The notes beneath the pieces were generated by a model. That model ran no database searches, had not been told where the DNA came from, and worked only from the letters and a program-made list of their open reading frames with translations. Source: Oceanobacillus manasiensis (GTDB lineage Bacteria > Bacillota > Bacilli > Bacillales > Amphibacillaceae). From it: 64,000 nt of DNA. Every line of letters begins with the position of its first letter. Positions within the stretch are counted from its first letter, which is position 1. The DNA lies in assembly GCF_000724085.1 (NCBI RefSeq), contig NZ_CCDL010000001.1:1612001-1676000 (forward strand), given 5' to 3'. This document shows positions 8,786 through 16,808 of the stretch, in pieces. The translations under genes were made by a program, and so were the position numbers.

Positions 8786-8864
8786 AGAAAAGGCAAACCA
8801 CTTGAAAGAGTGGGACGCAAAGCAAAGGGTCTAAGGTACTGAACTATGATAGCCTGGCTGCCAA
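8786..8864 (+). ncRNA. c-di-GMP-I (GEMM) riboswitch upstream of motA
   Basis: The leader has the conserved GEMM-I core in order: AAAAGGCAAACCACTTGAAAG (a GNRA-type capped stem), GTGGGACGCAAAGC, AAAGGGTCTAAGG, then the second stem ending GATAGCCTGGCTGCC. These are the aptamer landmarks of the cyclic di-GMP class I riboswitch. It lies between a sigma-D promoter and motA. Confidence 0.88.
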
Positions 8865-8917
8865 GAAGAAAATCAATGATTCTTTTTTGGCTATTCTAAT
8901 TCAAGGATAGCGTTTTT
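8860..8917 (+). terminator. Probable riboswitch expression platform (terminator/antiterminator) before motA
   Basis: GCTATTC (8890-8896) and GGATAGC (8905-8911) form a stem followed by GTTTTT, a plausible terminator. An alternative stem GCCAAGAAGAA (8860-8870) with TTCTTTTTTGGC uses bases shared with the aptamer's 3' edge and the terminator's 5' edge, so the two would compete. From 8918 to 9018 only a ribosome site (AAAGGAG) is seen. Confidence 0.55.
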
Positions 8918-9018
8918 AATAAGGTCGAAAGAATGAAACCAAACAAGGTTCCCCTCACCTTAGCGAAAGCCTACTAGTTAATTTTACAAGCGACAACGAG
9001 ACAAAGGAGACATGTGAA

Positions 9019-9804
9019 ATGGATAAAACATCTGTCATTGGTGTCATACTCGGTGTGATTGCTGTTGGTGTCGGGATGGTATTAAAAGGTGTTGGCGTCG
9101 GTGCATTAGTAAATCCTGCTGCCATTCTAATCATCCTTGTGGGAACTGCCGCTTCAGTGGTCATTGCTTTTCCAATGAGTACTGTAAAAAAGATTCCTTC
9201 TTTATTTAAAATTATCTTTTCTGAAGAGAAGCAGGAAGACACGAAGGAATTAATCATGACGTTCACCGAGTGGGCAGACCAAACAAGAAAAGAAGGTCTA
9301 TTATCATTAGAAAAACAAGTAGAAGACACGGAGGACCCTTTCTTATCTTCAGGCTTACAGCTTGCGATTGATGGTCAATCAGCAGAATTTATTCGAGAAG
9401 TGATGTTGGAAAAAGTAGATGCCATGGAAACGAGACACCAGGAAGGTGCGGCCGTTTTTTCTCAGGCAGGTACGTATGCTCCGACCCTCGGCGTACTTGG
9501 TGCGGTAATTGGTCTGATTGCAGCACTAAGTGATATGAATGATATGGATGCATTAGGCCACGCCATTTCTGCAGCATTTATAGCGACGCTACTCGGAATT
9601 TTTACAGGGTACGTGCTATGGCATCCTTTTGCTAACAAGCTAAAGGAAAAGTCAAAAAAAGAAGTACAGCGTAAAGAAGTGATCGTAGAAGGGATTCTTT
9701 CAATCACGAATGGTGATTCTGCCATGATGGTAAGAGATAAACTTGGATCCTACTTATCTACTAAGGAACTAATCGCTTTAAGGCAGGAACAGGAAGATGC
9801 GTAG
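9019..9804 (+). CDS. motA: Flagellar stator protein MotA
   Basis: 261 residues. Two N-terminal helices (GVILGVIAVGVGMVLKG and PAAILIILVGTAASVVIAFP) precede a cytoplasmic loop that contacts FliG. Two more helices follow around 145-200, including GTYAPTLGVLGAVIGLI with the conserved proline near the ion channel. MotA surrounds MotB and turns ion flow into torque. ATG 9019 has AAAGGAG nine bases upstream. The gene overlaps motB by eight bases and is controlled by a sigma-D promoter plus GEMM riboswitch. Confidence 0.93.
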   Translation: MDKTSVIGVILGVIAVGVGMVLKGVGVGALVNPAAILIILVGTAASVVIAFPMSTVKKIPSLFKIIFSEEKQEDTKELIMTFTEWADQTRKEGLLSLEKQVEDTEDPFLSSGLQLAIDGQSAEFIREVMLEKVDAMETRHQEGAAVFSQAGTYAPTLGVLGAVIGLIAALSDMNDMDALGHAISAAFIATLLGIFTGYVLWHPFANKLKEKSKKEVQRKEVIVEGILSITNGDSAMMVRDKLGSYLSTKELIALRQEQEDA

Positions 9805-10579
9805 GAAGAAAAAACATAATGAAAACCATGTTGATGAATCCTGGCTCCTTCCCTATTCTGATTTACTTACATTACTAGTTGCATTATTTATTGTGTTATT
9901 TGCCATGAGTGAGGTAGATTCCGAGAAATATCAGCAGTTAGCAGGAGTATTTCAAGAGGAATTTAGTGGAGGAAAAAGTTTTATGGAAGAAAGCAATGCG
10001 CCGAATAACTCGACAACAGATCTTCCAGAAGAAGAAGAGGAAGAAGAGGAAGAAGAGGAAGAACAAGAACCCGAACAAATAAGCAACGAAGACCAAGAGC
10101 TGGAGGAATTACAGGAAATCCAGCAGCACATAAACAACTATATAAAAAACGAACAACTAGAAGAAGTGTTTGATACAGAGCTTACAGATGAAGGCCTACT
10201 CTTAACGATACTAAATGATATTTCCTTTGACTCGGGGAGTGCAAGGGTGAAAGCAGAGGGACAGAAACTTGCCGAAGATGTTTCAGAGCTTTTGTATACA
10301 GATCCTCCTCATCAAATTGTAATAAGTGGTCATGCTGACGACCGTCCTATAAATACTGCAGAATTTGCATCGAATTGGGAGCTTAGTGTCATGCGGGCGA
10401 TTAACTTCATGGGTTTAATTTTGCAAAATGACCAGCTTGACCCAGGAAAATTCAGTGCAAAAGGCTTTGGAGAACACCAACCAATCGTGCCAAACAACTC
10501 AGAAGAAAACCGGGCTAAAAACCGACGTGTAGAAGTACTGATTTTACCAAATTACGACATCACGACAGATGAACAATAA
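9797..10579 (+). CDS. motB: Flagellar stator protein MotB with polyglutamate linker
   Basis: 260 residues. The single helix contains PYSDLLTLLVALFIVLF, with the ion-binding Asp after Pro-Tyr-Ser. It reads more like proton-type MotB than sodium-type MotS, but this is inference. It is followed by an unusual acidic run of about 13 consecutive glutamates near residues 77-90, from a GAA/GAG repeat. The C-terminal OmpA-like peptidoglycan domain has ISGHADDRPINTAEFASNWE and NRRVEVLIL. MotB anchors the stator to the cell wall. The acidic linker would lie outside the membrane, as expected for a salt- or alkali-adapted cell. Confidence 0.93.
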   Translation: MRRKKKHNENHVDESWLLPYSDLLTLLVALFIVLFAMSEVDSEKYQQLAGVFQEEFSGGKSFMEESNAPNNSTTDLPEEEEEEEEEEEEQEPEQISNEDQELEELQEIQQHINNYIKNEQLEEVFDTELTDEGLLLTILNDISFDSGSARVKAEGQKLAEDVSELLYTDPPHQIVISGHADDRPINTAEFASNWELSVMRAINFMGLILQNDQLDPGKFSAKGFGEHQPIVPNNSEENRAKNRRVEVLILPNYDITTDEQ

Positions 10580-10591
10580 GGAGAGAACAAG

Positions 10592-11059
10592 ATGACAACA
10601 ACAACAGCCAATCACCAAAGCAAGGTTATAACACATTTATTAAATGGCACGAATACCACCATGAAATCGATTATCCCAGCTGAACAAAACATATCTAAAC
10701 CGCAATTACTGACAGAACCACCAATCGTGGAATATGGTGTGTTAATAGGGATTACAGGAGACATCAAGGGGAAACTCATGCTTGCAGGCGACCCCGCTGT
10801 CTTTAGTGGCATAGGCGGTGTCATGTTTGGAATGGCTGTGGAGGGAGAGATGCTTGTTTCCTTTAGTGGAGAGCTAGGAAATATGTTAGCTGGTGGTATT
10901 TCCACGATTGTGATAAATGAAGGCTTACAGACAGATATTACAGCACCAACCGTTTTACAAGGATCAACAAAGATATCAGGCTACAAGAAGGCGATCCAAC
11001 TAACTGCAGGCTTCAAAAATATTGGTGAATTGAAAGTTATGTTCTTATTAGATAGCTAG
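10592..11059 (+). CDS. cheX: CheX-type CheY-P phosphatase
   Basis: 155 residues with the CheX/CheC fold signature MLVSFSGELGNMLAGG, giving the ExxN motif whose Glu and Asn attack phospho-CheY in this family. The N-terminal 30 residues are less conserved. It is tightly linked to motB and cheA, so it most likely dephosphorylates the CheY encoded downstream. A GGAGAG ribosome site precedes ATG. Confidence 0.82.
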   Translation: MTTTTANHQSKVITHLLNGTNTTMKSIIPAEQNISKPQLLTEPPIVEYGVLIGITGDIKGKLMLAGDPAVFSGIGGVMFGMAVEGEMLVSFSGELGNMLAGGISTIVINEGLQTDITAPTVLQGSTKISGYKKAIQLTAGFKNIGELKVMFLLDS

Positions 11060-11092
11060 TCTATAAGAGTGTGAAGGTGAAAGGAAGGTTTT

Positions 11093-13078
11093 ATGGATAC
11101 GAATGATTATATTGAGATATTTTTAGATGAAAGTAATGAGCATTTACAAGCAGTCAACGACCAATTATTAAAGCTGGAAAAACAATCTGATGATCTTTCC
11201 ATCGTGGATGAGATTTTTCGCTCTGCCCATACATTAAAAGGGATGGCAGCCACAATGGGGTATGAGGATATCGCGTCACTTACGCATAATATGGAAAATG
11301 TATTAGATAAAATTAGAAACAGTAGTTTGCATGTTACGACAGAAGTAATTGATGTGACATTCACAGCTGTAGAAGCACTCGAAGAAATGGTTGAATCCAT
11401 TGCAGGTGGAAATACTGGGAAAAAAGATGTAACAGACTTGATTGCTCGTTTAGAAGCAATTGAAAATGGTAAACAACCAGAAGAATCCAAAGAACCAGTT
11501 GCAGCAAAAGAAGCGCTAGAAAGTCTGGATTTGGATGAATACCAATTAACCGTACTCGATCAAGCGAAAGAACAAGGCTTTGAGGCTTACCAAATGGAGG
11601 TAGTGTTAGACGAAGGGTGTATCCTGAAAGCAGCACGTGCCTACATGGTAGTAGAAGCCGTGGAGCAACATGGTGAAATCATAAAAACCTCACCTACGGT
11701 TGAAGAGCTAGAAGCAGGAGAAGTGGATCGTTTTTCTCTTATCGTGCTTACAAAATCTCCAGCAGCAGATGTGAAGCAAAGTGTACATAAAGTATCAGAA
11801 GTAGAATCTGCTGATATCAGCCTGTATGTTGCTGTGAAAGAGGAAGCAGCACCAGCAACAGAAGAAATAGCTGCCACGACAGAGGAAGCTCAAACCGAAC
11901 AAAAGGAAGAAACGCAGAAAGCCGTCACGTCGAAAACCATCCGGGTGAACCTGGAACGTATCGATGATCTTATGAATCTATTTGAGGAAGTGGTTATTGA
12001 TAGAAGCAGGTTAGAAGATTTGGCAAGTGAAATTAAAAACGATGCACTTCAGGAAACAGTGGAGCATATGTCTAGAGTGTCTGAGGACATGCAAAGCCTG
12101 ATCCTTACAATGCGTATGGTGCCAGTAGAACAGGTGTTTAATCGTTTTCCTAGAATGGTCCGCGGATTGGCAAAAGATCTGAATAAAAACTTAGACCTGG
12201 ATATTATAGGAGCAGAAACAGAGCTCGATCGTACGGTGATCGATGAAATAGGGGATCCCCTTGTGCACTTAATTCGAAATTCGATAGACCATGGAATTGA
12301 ATCACCGGAAGAGCGCAAAAAAGCAGGCAAGGCAGAAAAGGGTAGCCTAACATTACGCGCCTTCCATAGTGGGAACCATGTGTTTATTGAGATGGAAGAC
12401 GATGGAGCAGGGATTAATCGTGAAAAAGTTGCTGCAAAAGCAATCCAAAATGGTGTCTTAACGGAAGCACAGTTAGAGAAATTATCGGACCAAGAAGTGA
12501 ATGAACTCATTTTAGCTTCTGGTTTTAGTACAGCTGAAACAGTTTCGGATATTTCCGGCCGTGGAGTTGGTCTCGATGTGGTGAAAAGTAAAATTGAGTC
12601 CCTCGGTGGAAAGCTATCTATTGAGTCGACACAAGGAAAAGGTAGTAAGTTTTCCATCCAGCTTCCGCTCACATTGTCCATACTATCTACACTTCTTGTT
12701 GATGTATCAGAAGAGATTTACGCCATCCCACTTTCTTCTATTATAGAAACACTTATGTTAGAAGAAAAAGAAATTATGGATGCTCACGGACAGAGAGTCA
12801 TTGATTTCCGTGGCAATATTATCCCGGTGGTTTCCTTAAGAAAAGTATTTGATGTAGAAGAATCTACAACAAAGGATTCCTCCATTCAGCCGATTGTTGT
12901 TGTGAAAAAAGGAAACAAGCTGACAGGTATATTGGTAGATTCCTTCATTGGTCAAAAGGAAGTTGTACTGAAGTCGTTGGGAGCATATCTAAAAGATGTG
13001 TTCGCTATTTCAGGTGCCACCATTTTAGGTGATGGCCGAGTAGCATTAATTCTAGATCCAAACGCGTTAGTGAAATAA
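11093..13078 (+). CDS. cheA: Chemotaxis histidine kinase CheA
   Basis: 661 residues with the full CheA architecture. The P1 HPt domain has phospho-accepting His46 (SAHTLKGMA). A P2-like CheY-docking part sits at about 145-255, followed by a Thr/Glu-rich linker, then the P3 dimerisation helices from about 280. The P4 ATPase has the N box (HLIRNSIDHGIE), G1 (EDDGAGIN) and G2 (GRGVGLDVV). A C-terminal CheW-like P5 domain begins near 525. It phosphorylates CheY in response to receptor arrays. Its place behind motAB-cheX differs from the B. subtilis fla/che operon. Confidence 0.95.
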   Translation: MDTNDYIEIFLDESNEHLQAVNDQLLKLEKQSDDLSIVDEIFRSAHTLKGMAATMGYEDIASLTHNMENVLDKIRNSSLHVTTEVIDVTFTAVEALEEMVESIAGGNTGKKDVTDLIARLEAIENGKQPEESKEPVAAKEALESLDLDEYQLTVLDQAKEQGFEAYQMEVVLDEGCILKAARAYMVVEAVEQHGEIIKTSPTVEELEAGEVDRFSLIVLTKSPAADVKQSVHKVSEVESADISLYVAVKEEAAPATEEIAATTEEAQTEQKEETQKAVTSKTIRVNLERIDDLMNLFEEVVIDRSRLEDLASEIKNDALQETVEHMSRVSEDMQSLILTMRMVPVEQVFNRFPRMVRGLAKDLNKNLDLDIIGAETELDRTVIDEIGDPLVHLIRNSIDHGIESPEERKKAGKAEKGSLTLRAFHSGNHVFIEMEDDGAGINREKVAAKAIQNGVLTEAQLEKLSDQEVNELILASGFSTAETVSDISGRGVGLDVVKSKIESLGGKLSIESTQGKGSKFSIQLPLTLSILSTLLVDVSEEIYAIPLSSIIETLMLEEKEIMDAHGQRVIDFRGNIIPVVSLRKVFDVEESTTKDSSIQPIVVVKKGNKLTGILVDSFIGQKEVVLKSLGAYLKDVFAISGATILGDGRVALILDPNALVK

Positions 13079-13369
13079 GACCTGCGATAATGTGAAGAGA
13101 AAAGGAACAAACATTACGGAACGTCCAAGTTTGATGACTTATTCGTAGGTTCGGTTCAAATTAATAAATGGAAAATTGAGTTACCTGGAGCGAATGGCGG
13201 CGACTCCTGCGGGAATAGCATGAGTCTTGAGACCCCGCAGTGAGCGTTTTTTGCGAGCAAGGTGGCTCAAGCCATGCCCGCGGAAAGCGTCCGTCAGTAG
13301 AGAAAGGTAACGGAGCTAAGAAAGCTTTACATTAGGTAAATCTAAACAGATTATAAGGAGGGATAAGCT
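13079..13369. repeat. Gap between cheA and cheW holding a Bacillaceae intergenic repeat (core about 13180-13313)
   Basis: The core has GACTCCTGCGGGAATAGCAT, GACCCCGCAG and GCCCGCGGAAAGCGTCCG. It is bounded by GTTACC (13180) and GGTAAC (about 13306). The same family occurs at 32.7 kb and 61.7 kb in this window, and similar intergenic units are widespread in Bacillaceae. It can fold extensively, separates cheA from cheW and may weaken read-through. No ORF is present. Confidence 0.75.
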
Positions 13370-13828
13370 GTGGAAGAAGTAAGGAAATTTATTGTATTTA
13401 CATTAAAAAATCAGTCGTATGGAGTGGATGTAAGACAGGTACATTCCATCGAACGTCTACAGAAAGTAACAGAGGTGCCACGAACTGCTTCCTTCATTAA
13501 AGGCGTAATCAATTTGCGAGGTACGACAATACCAGTAATTGATTTAAGGGAGCGCCTATGGATTGGTGAGACAGAAACAACCGACGAAAGTCGCTTTCTT
13601 ATAGTAGAGATAAACGAAATGCAAGTTGGACTGCTTGTAGATGGTGCAAATGAAGTGCTAGACATTGGAGCAGAAGCAATTGAGCCACCTCCTGGTATGA
13701 TTGCAGGAGTGGATGCTCAATATCTAGAGGGCGTTGCCAAATTAAGGGAGGAGCTTCTTATCCTGTTAGATTTGGAACATATTTTAGATGTGAATGAAGT
13801 ACAGGAAGTAAAACAAGCGATCAATTAA
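13370..13828 (+). CDS. cheW: Chemotaxis coupling protein CheW
   Basis: 152 residues, a single CheW/SH3-like domain: FTLKNQSYGVDVRQVHSIERL, VINLRGTTIPVIDLRERL, LLVDGANEVLDI. It bridges receptors and the CheA P5 domain. GTG start with AAGGAGGG upstream. cheY follows 21 bases later. Confidence 0.93.
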   Translation: MEEVRKFIVFTLKNQSYGVDVRQVHSIERLQKVTEVPRTASFIKGVINLRGTTIPVIDLRERLWIGETETTDESRFLIVEINEMQVGLLVDGANEVLDIGAEAIEPPPGMIAGVDAQYLEGVAKLREELLILLDLEHILDVNEVQEVKQAIN

Positions 13829-13849
13829 TTTAATTTTGGAGGTACAATA

Positions 13850-14206
13850 ATGGCTAGAATTTTAGTAACAGATGATGCAGCATTTATGCGTATGCAATTA
13901 AAGGATATTGTAACAAAGCTAGGACATGAAGTTGTTGGGGAAGCAGAAAACGGCCAGGTATCAGTAGAAATGTACCAAGAGCTAAAACCGGATCTTGTGA
14001 CAATGGATATTACGATGCCAGAAATGAATGGTGTAGATGCTTTAAAGGAAATTAAAAAAGTGGACCCAGATGCTAAAGTTATTATGTGTTCGGCAATGGG
14101 GCAACAAGGAATGGTTGTAGAAGCAATTCAAGCTGGGGCAAAAGATTTTATCGTGAAGCCTTTTACTGCAGACAGAATTAATGAGGCATTATCAAAGGCT
14201 TTATAA
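13850..14206 (+). CDS. cheY: Chemotaxis response regulator CheY
   Basis: 118 residues, receiver domain only. Acidic pocket Asp8/Asp9, phospho-acceptor Asp53 (VTMDITMPEMNG), switch Ser/Thr in IMCSAMGQ and Lys in IVKPF are all present. Phosphorylated by CheA, it binds the flagellar switch. GGAGGT ribosome site. Confidence 0.94.
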   Translation: MARILVTDDAAFMRMQLKDIVTKLGHEVVGEAENGQVSVEMYQELKPDLVTMDITMPEMNGVDALKEIKKVDPDAKVIMCSAMGQQGMVVEAIQAGAKDFIVKPFTADRINEALSKAL

Positions 14207-14241
14207 TACACCAAGCTACATAGGGGGAAGGAAATAGGGGA

Positions 14242-15951
14242 ATGCGAAAAAAGCTTACATTACGGAATGTTAGGATAGGCTGGAAATATGGCATTACATT
14301 TTTCTTAGTATTTTTACTAATAGCTGCTTCAACAGCGCTCATTTCCACTCTGATCGCAGATATAGGGGATAATGTAGAAAATGTGGAAACAAGGGGAAAT
14401 CAAGCCACTGATATGACAGAAATGGGATCGATTATAAAAGAAAAAGGGATCCCTATTTCAATGTACAGATATAATCAAAATAATTTGTATGTTGACGAGT
14501 ATGGCGTATATGTTGATCAATTTAATGAGCTTAGCCAAGAGATTCAAAAAAGGTTGAATACTACGGAGCAAGAAGAGCTGTTTAACCAAATCGTTAATAA
14601 GGATAGTGAATTAAACACACTTTTCCTTAATGAAATGGTTCCTGCAGCAAACAGGGGAGATACTTCCACAGCAGCTTCCCTATCTTCTGAGGCAAACACG
14701 CTTCGATCGGAAATCGTTTATCATCTTGAGGATCTAAGAACAGTTATAAATGAAGAACGTGACCAAGCGATAACGGAAACGAAAGATTTACAATCAATGA
14801 CCTTTATCATTCAATTAGCAACCATGGCAGGTGTCATTTTGATTGGTGGAATTCTCGTCTACTTTATTAGTAGAATGGTTTCTCGTAATCTTGGACGGGT
14901 CATCGTTATTAGTAATCAAATTGCCAAAGGGAATTTGGCTGTGGAAACGATGGAATATAAAGGAAAAGATGAGATAGGAAAATTGTCAACAGCCATTAAT
15001 GGAATGGCAAGTCATTTGCGTAATGTGATCCAACAGGTCTCATCTGTTTCCCAAACGGTGAGTAGTCATAGTGAAGAATTGACACAATCTGCTAATGAAG
15101 TGAAAGCAGGAAGTGAGCAAGTAGCAGTAACAATGCAAGAACTCGCAAGTGGTACGGAAACACAAGCCAACAGTGCAAGTGATTTGGCAGAAGTAATGAG
15201 TAGCTTTACTACAAAGGTAAGGCAGGCCAATGACAAAGGAAGTTTGGTTCAACAGGCATCCAATGAAGTAATGGGGATGACCAATGAAGGAAGTACCTTG
15301 ATGGAAGAATCCACTGAGCAGATGGTAGCCATTGATCGCATTGTGAAAGAAGCTGTTCAGAAGATGCAAGGGCTTGATGCGCAGTCAAAGGAAATTTCAA
15401 AGCTTGTCTCTGTTATTAAAGACATCGCTGAACAAACGAATCTCCTTGCATTAAATGCCGCAATTGAAGCAGCACGAGCGGGCGAACAAGGGAAAGGATT
15501 TGCGGTTGTCGCTGATGAAGTACGAAAACTAGCTGAACAAGTTTCCGTTTCGGTAACAGATATAACGAGTATTGTTACGGGAATTCAAACAGAGTCAACA
15601 AGTGTTGCTCGCTCTTTAGAAACAGGGTATGAAGAAGTGGAAAAGGGTACCACACAATTGAAAACGACTGGCGAAACATTCCAGGGGATTCAGCTATTTG
15701 TAACAGAAATGACGAATAGTGTGAAGCAAATTTCCGAAAATCTTTCCGAAATGGCAGTAAGCAGTGAAGACATGAACCGATCAATTGAAGAGATTGCGGC
15801 TATTTCCGAAGAATCTGCAGCTGGTGTGGAACAAACCTCTGCTTCATCACAGCAAACGAGCAGTTCAATGGAGGAAGTTGCAGGAAGCTCAGAACAGCTT
15901 GCAAGACTGGCTGAGGAATTAAATGAGCTAGTAAGAAAGTTTAAATTATAA
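14242..15951 (+). CDS. Methyl-accepting chemotaxis protein, last gene of the mot-che cluster
   Basis: 569 residues. Membrane helix at about 14-36, an extracellular mostly helical sensor to about 185 (four-helix-bundle type), a second helix ([21 protein letters not shown]), HAMP, then a signalling domain with the tip [19 protein letters not shown]. From about residue 265 it is clearly paralogous to the MCP at 16809, sharing [19 protein letters not shown]. It ends [18 protein letters not shown]-like, with no receptor tail pentapeptide. Adjacent to cheY and probably co-transcribed. Ligand unknown. Confidence 0.92.
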   Translation: MRKKLTLRNVRIGWKYGITFFLVFLLIAASTALISTLIADIGDNVENVETRGNQATDMTEMGSIIKEKGIPISMYRYNQNNLYVDEYGVYVDQFNELSQEIQKRLNTTEQEELFNQIVNKDSELNTLFLNEMVPAANRGDTSTAASLSSEANTLRSEIVYHLEDLRTVINEERDQAITETKDLQSMTFIIQLATMAGVILIGGILVYFISRMVSRNLGRVIVISNQIAKGNLAVETMEYKGKDEIGKLSTAINGMASHLRNVIQQVSSVSQTVSSHSEELTQSANEVKAGSEQVAVTMQELASGTETQANSASDLAEVMSSFTTKVRQANDKGSLVQQASNEVMGMTNEGSTLMEESTEQMVAIDRIVKEAVQKMQGLDAQSKEISKLVSVIKDIAEQTNLLALNAAIEAARAGEQGKGFAVVADEVRKLAEQVSVSVTDITSIVTGIQTESTSVARSLETGYEEVEKGTTQLKTTGETFQGIQLFVTEMTNSVKQISENLSEMAVSSEDMNRSIEEIAAISEESAAGVEQTSASSQQTSSSMEEVAGSSEQLARLAEELNELVRKFKL

Positions 15952-15982
15952 GCAAATAATGGTAACATGAAGTGTCCCATTA

Positions 15983-16009
15983 GGGAGCCGGGCTATCGGC
16001 TCCCTTTTT
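15983..16009 (+). terminator. Terminator of the mot-che cluster
   Basis: GGGAGCCG and CGGCTCCC form a perfect 8-bp stem around GGCTAT, followed by TTTTT. Confidence 0.88.
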
Positions 16010-16060
16010 GCATGCAAAAAATTAACTAGGGAATATTATCTAGGAAGGGGGAGTGGAAGC

Positions 16061-16696
16061 ATGAAAAAAGTCACTGTTATGTCAAGATCAGAACTGGTGG
16101 ATGCTATATGTACTATCTTAAGTGATAGCATGTCATCATACACAATCGACTCCTATAATATAGTGAAGCACGGAATGCCCTCTAAAAATAAATTAAATAC
16201 CGACTTACTCATTATTGAATTAGGTAAGGATACAGACATTGAAGAGATCATTGCTAGCTTACAAAATTCTAATACCCTTATAGCGCTTTTAATTAAGAAA
16301 ATAAGTGAGACAGATTTAAAAAGACTTTTCCAAATGGGTTTTGATGGGTATTTTCATTCAGGGATGGAATTAGCAGAATTGGAAATAGCGATAGAAGCTA
16401 TTTTCCAGGGAGGGCAGTACATACATCCGCAATTATGTCCAGTGCTCATGAGTGATTACATATATAAGAATGCAGAAACGAATACAAAGCCACATGGAAT
16501 GTTAAGTGAACAAGAGTGGAAGGTTTTAGAACGCGTCGTACATGGAAAGAAAAACTCCGAAATCGCCAATGAACTATTCCTCTCTTCATATACCGTAAAC
16601 AATCATGTGAGCGCTATTTTAAGAAAATTAAATGTCTCAGATAGGACGAGTGCAGCACTTAAAGCAGTAAAATATAAATGGATCAATATTCCATGA
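16061..16696 (+). CDS. LuxR/NarL-type regulator with degenerate receiver domain
   Basis: 211 residues. The N-terminal half has receiver-like spacing, but where phospho-Asp is expected (NTDLLIIELGKDTD) Glu53 is found, and the N-terminal acidic pair is missing (VTVMSRSELV). The C-terminal half is a clear LuxR helix-turn-helix (LSEQEWKVLERVVHGKKNSE, then SSYTVNNHVSAILRKLNV). It therefore looks like a phosphorylation-independent regulator related to DegU/NarL. It lies alone between two MCP genes behind a terminator. Targets are unknown; local chemotaxis genes are plausible. A strong AAGGGGGAG ribosome site precedes ATG. Confidence 0.85.
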   Translation: MKKVTVMSRSELVDAICTILSDSMSSYTIDSYNIVKHGMPSKNKLNTDLLIIELGKDTDIEEIIASLQNSNTLIALLIKKISETDLKRLFQMGFDGYFHSGMELAELEIAIEAIFQGGQYIHPQLCPVLMSDYIYKNAETNTKPHGMLSEQEWKVLERVVHGKKNSEIANELFLSSYTVNNHVSAILRKLNVSDRTSAALKAVKYKWINIP

Positions 16697-16731
16697 GAAT
16701 TAATTTAATATTTTTGCTTTTTTCTAAAACC

Positions 16732-16758
16732 TACATTCTTTTCCATTACCGCCGATAT
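16732..16758 (+). promoter_or_regulatory. Sigma-D promoter of the second 4-helix MCP
   Basis: Perfect -10 GCCGATAT at 16751-16758, with TACA 15 bases upstream. Confidence 0.75.
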
Positions 16759-16808
16759 ATCCAATAGGTAGAAAACTATTAGGATATTTACATAAAGAGG
16801 TGGAAGAC

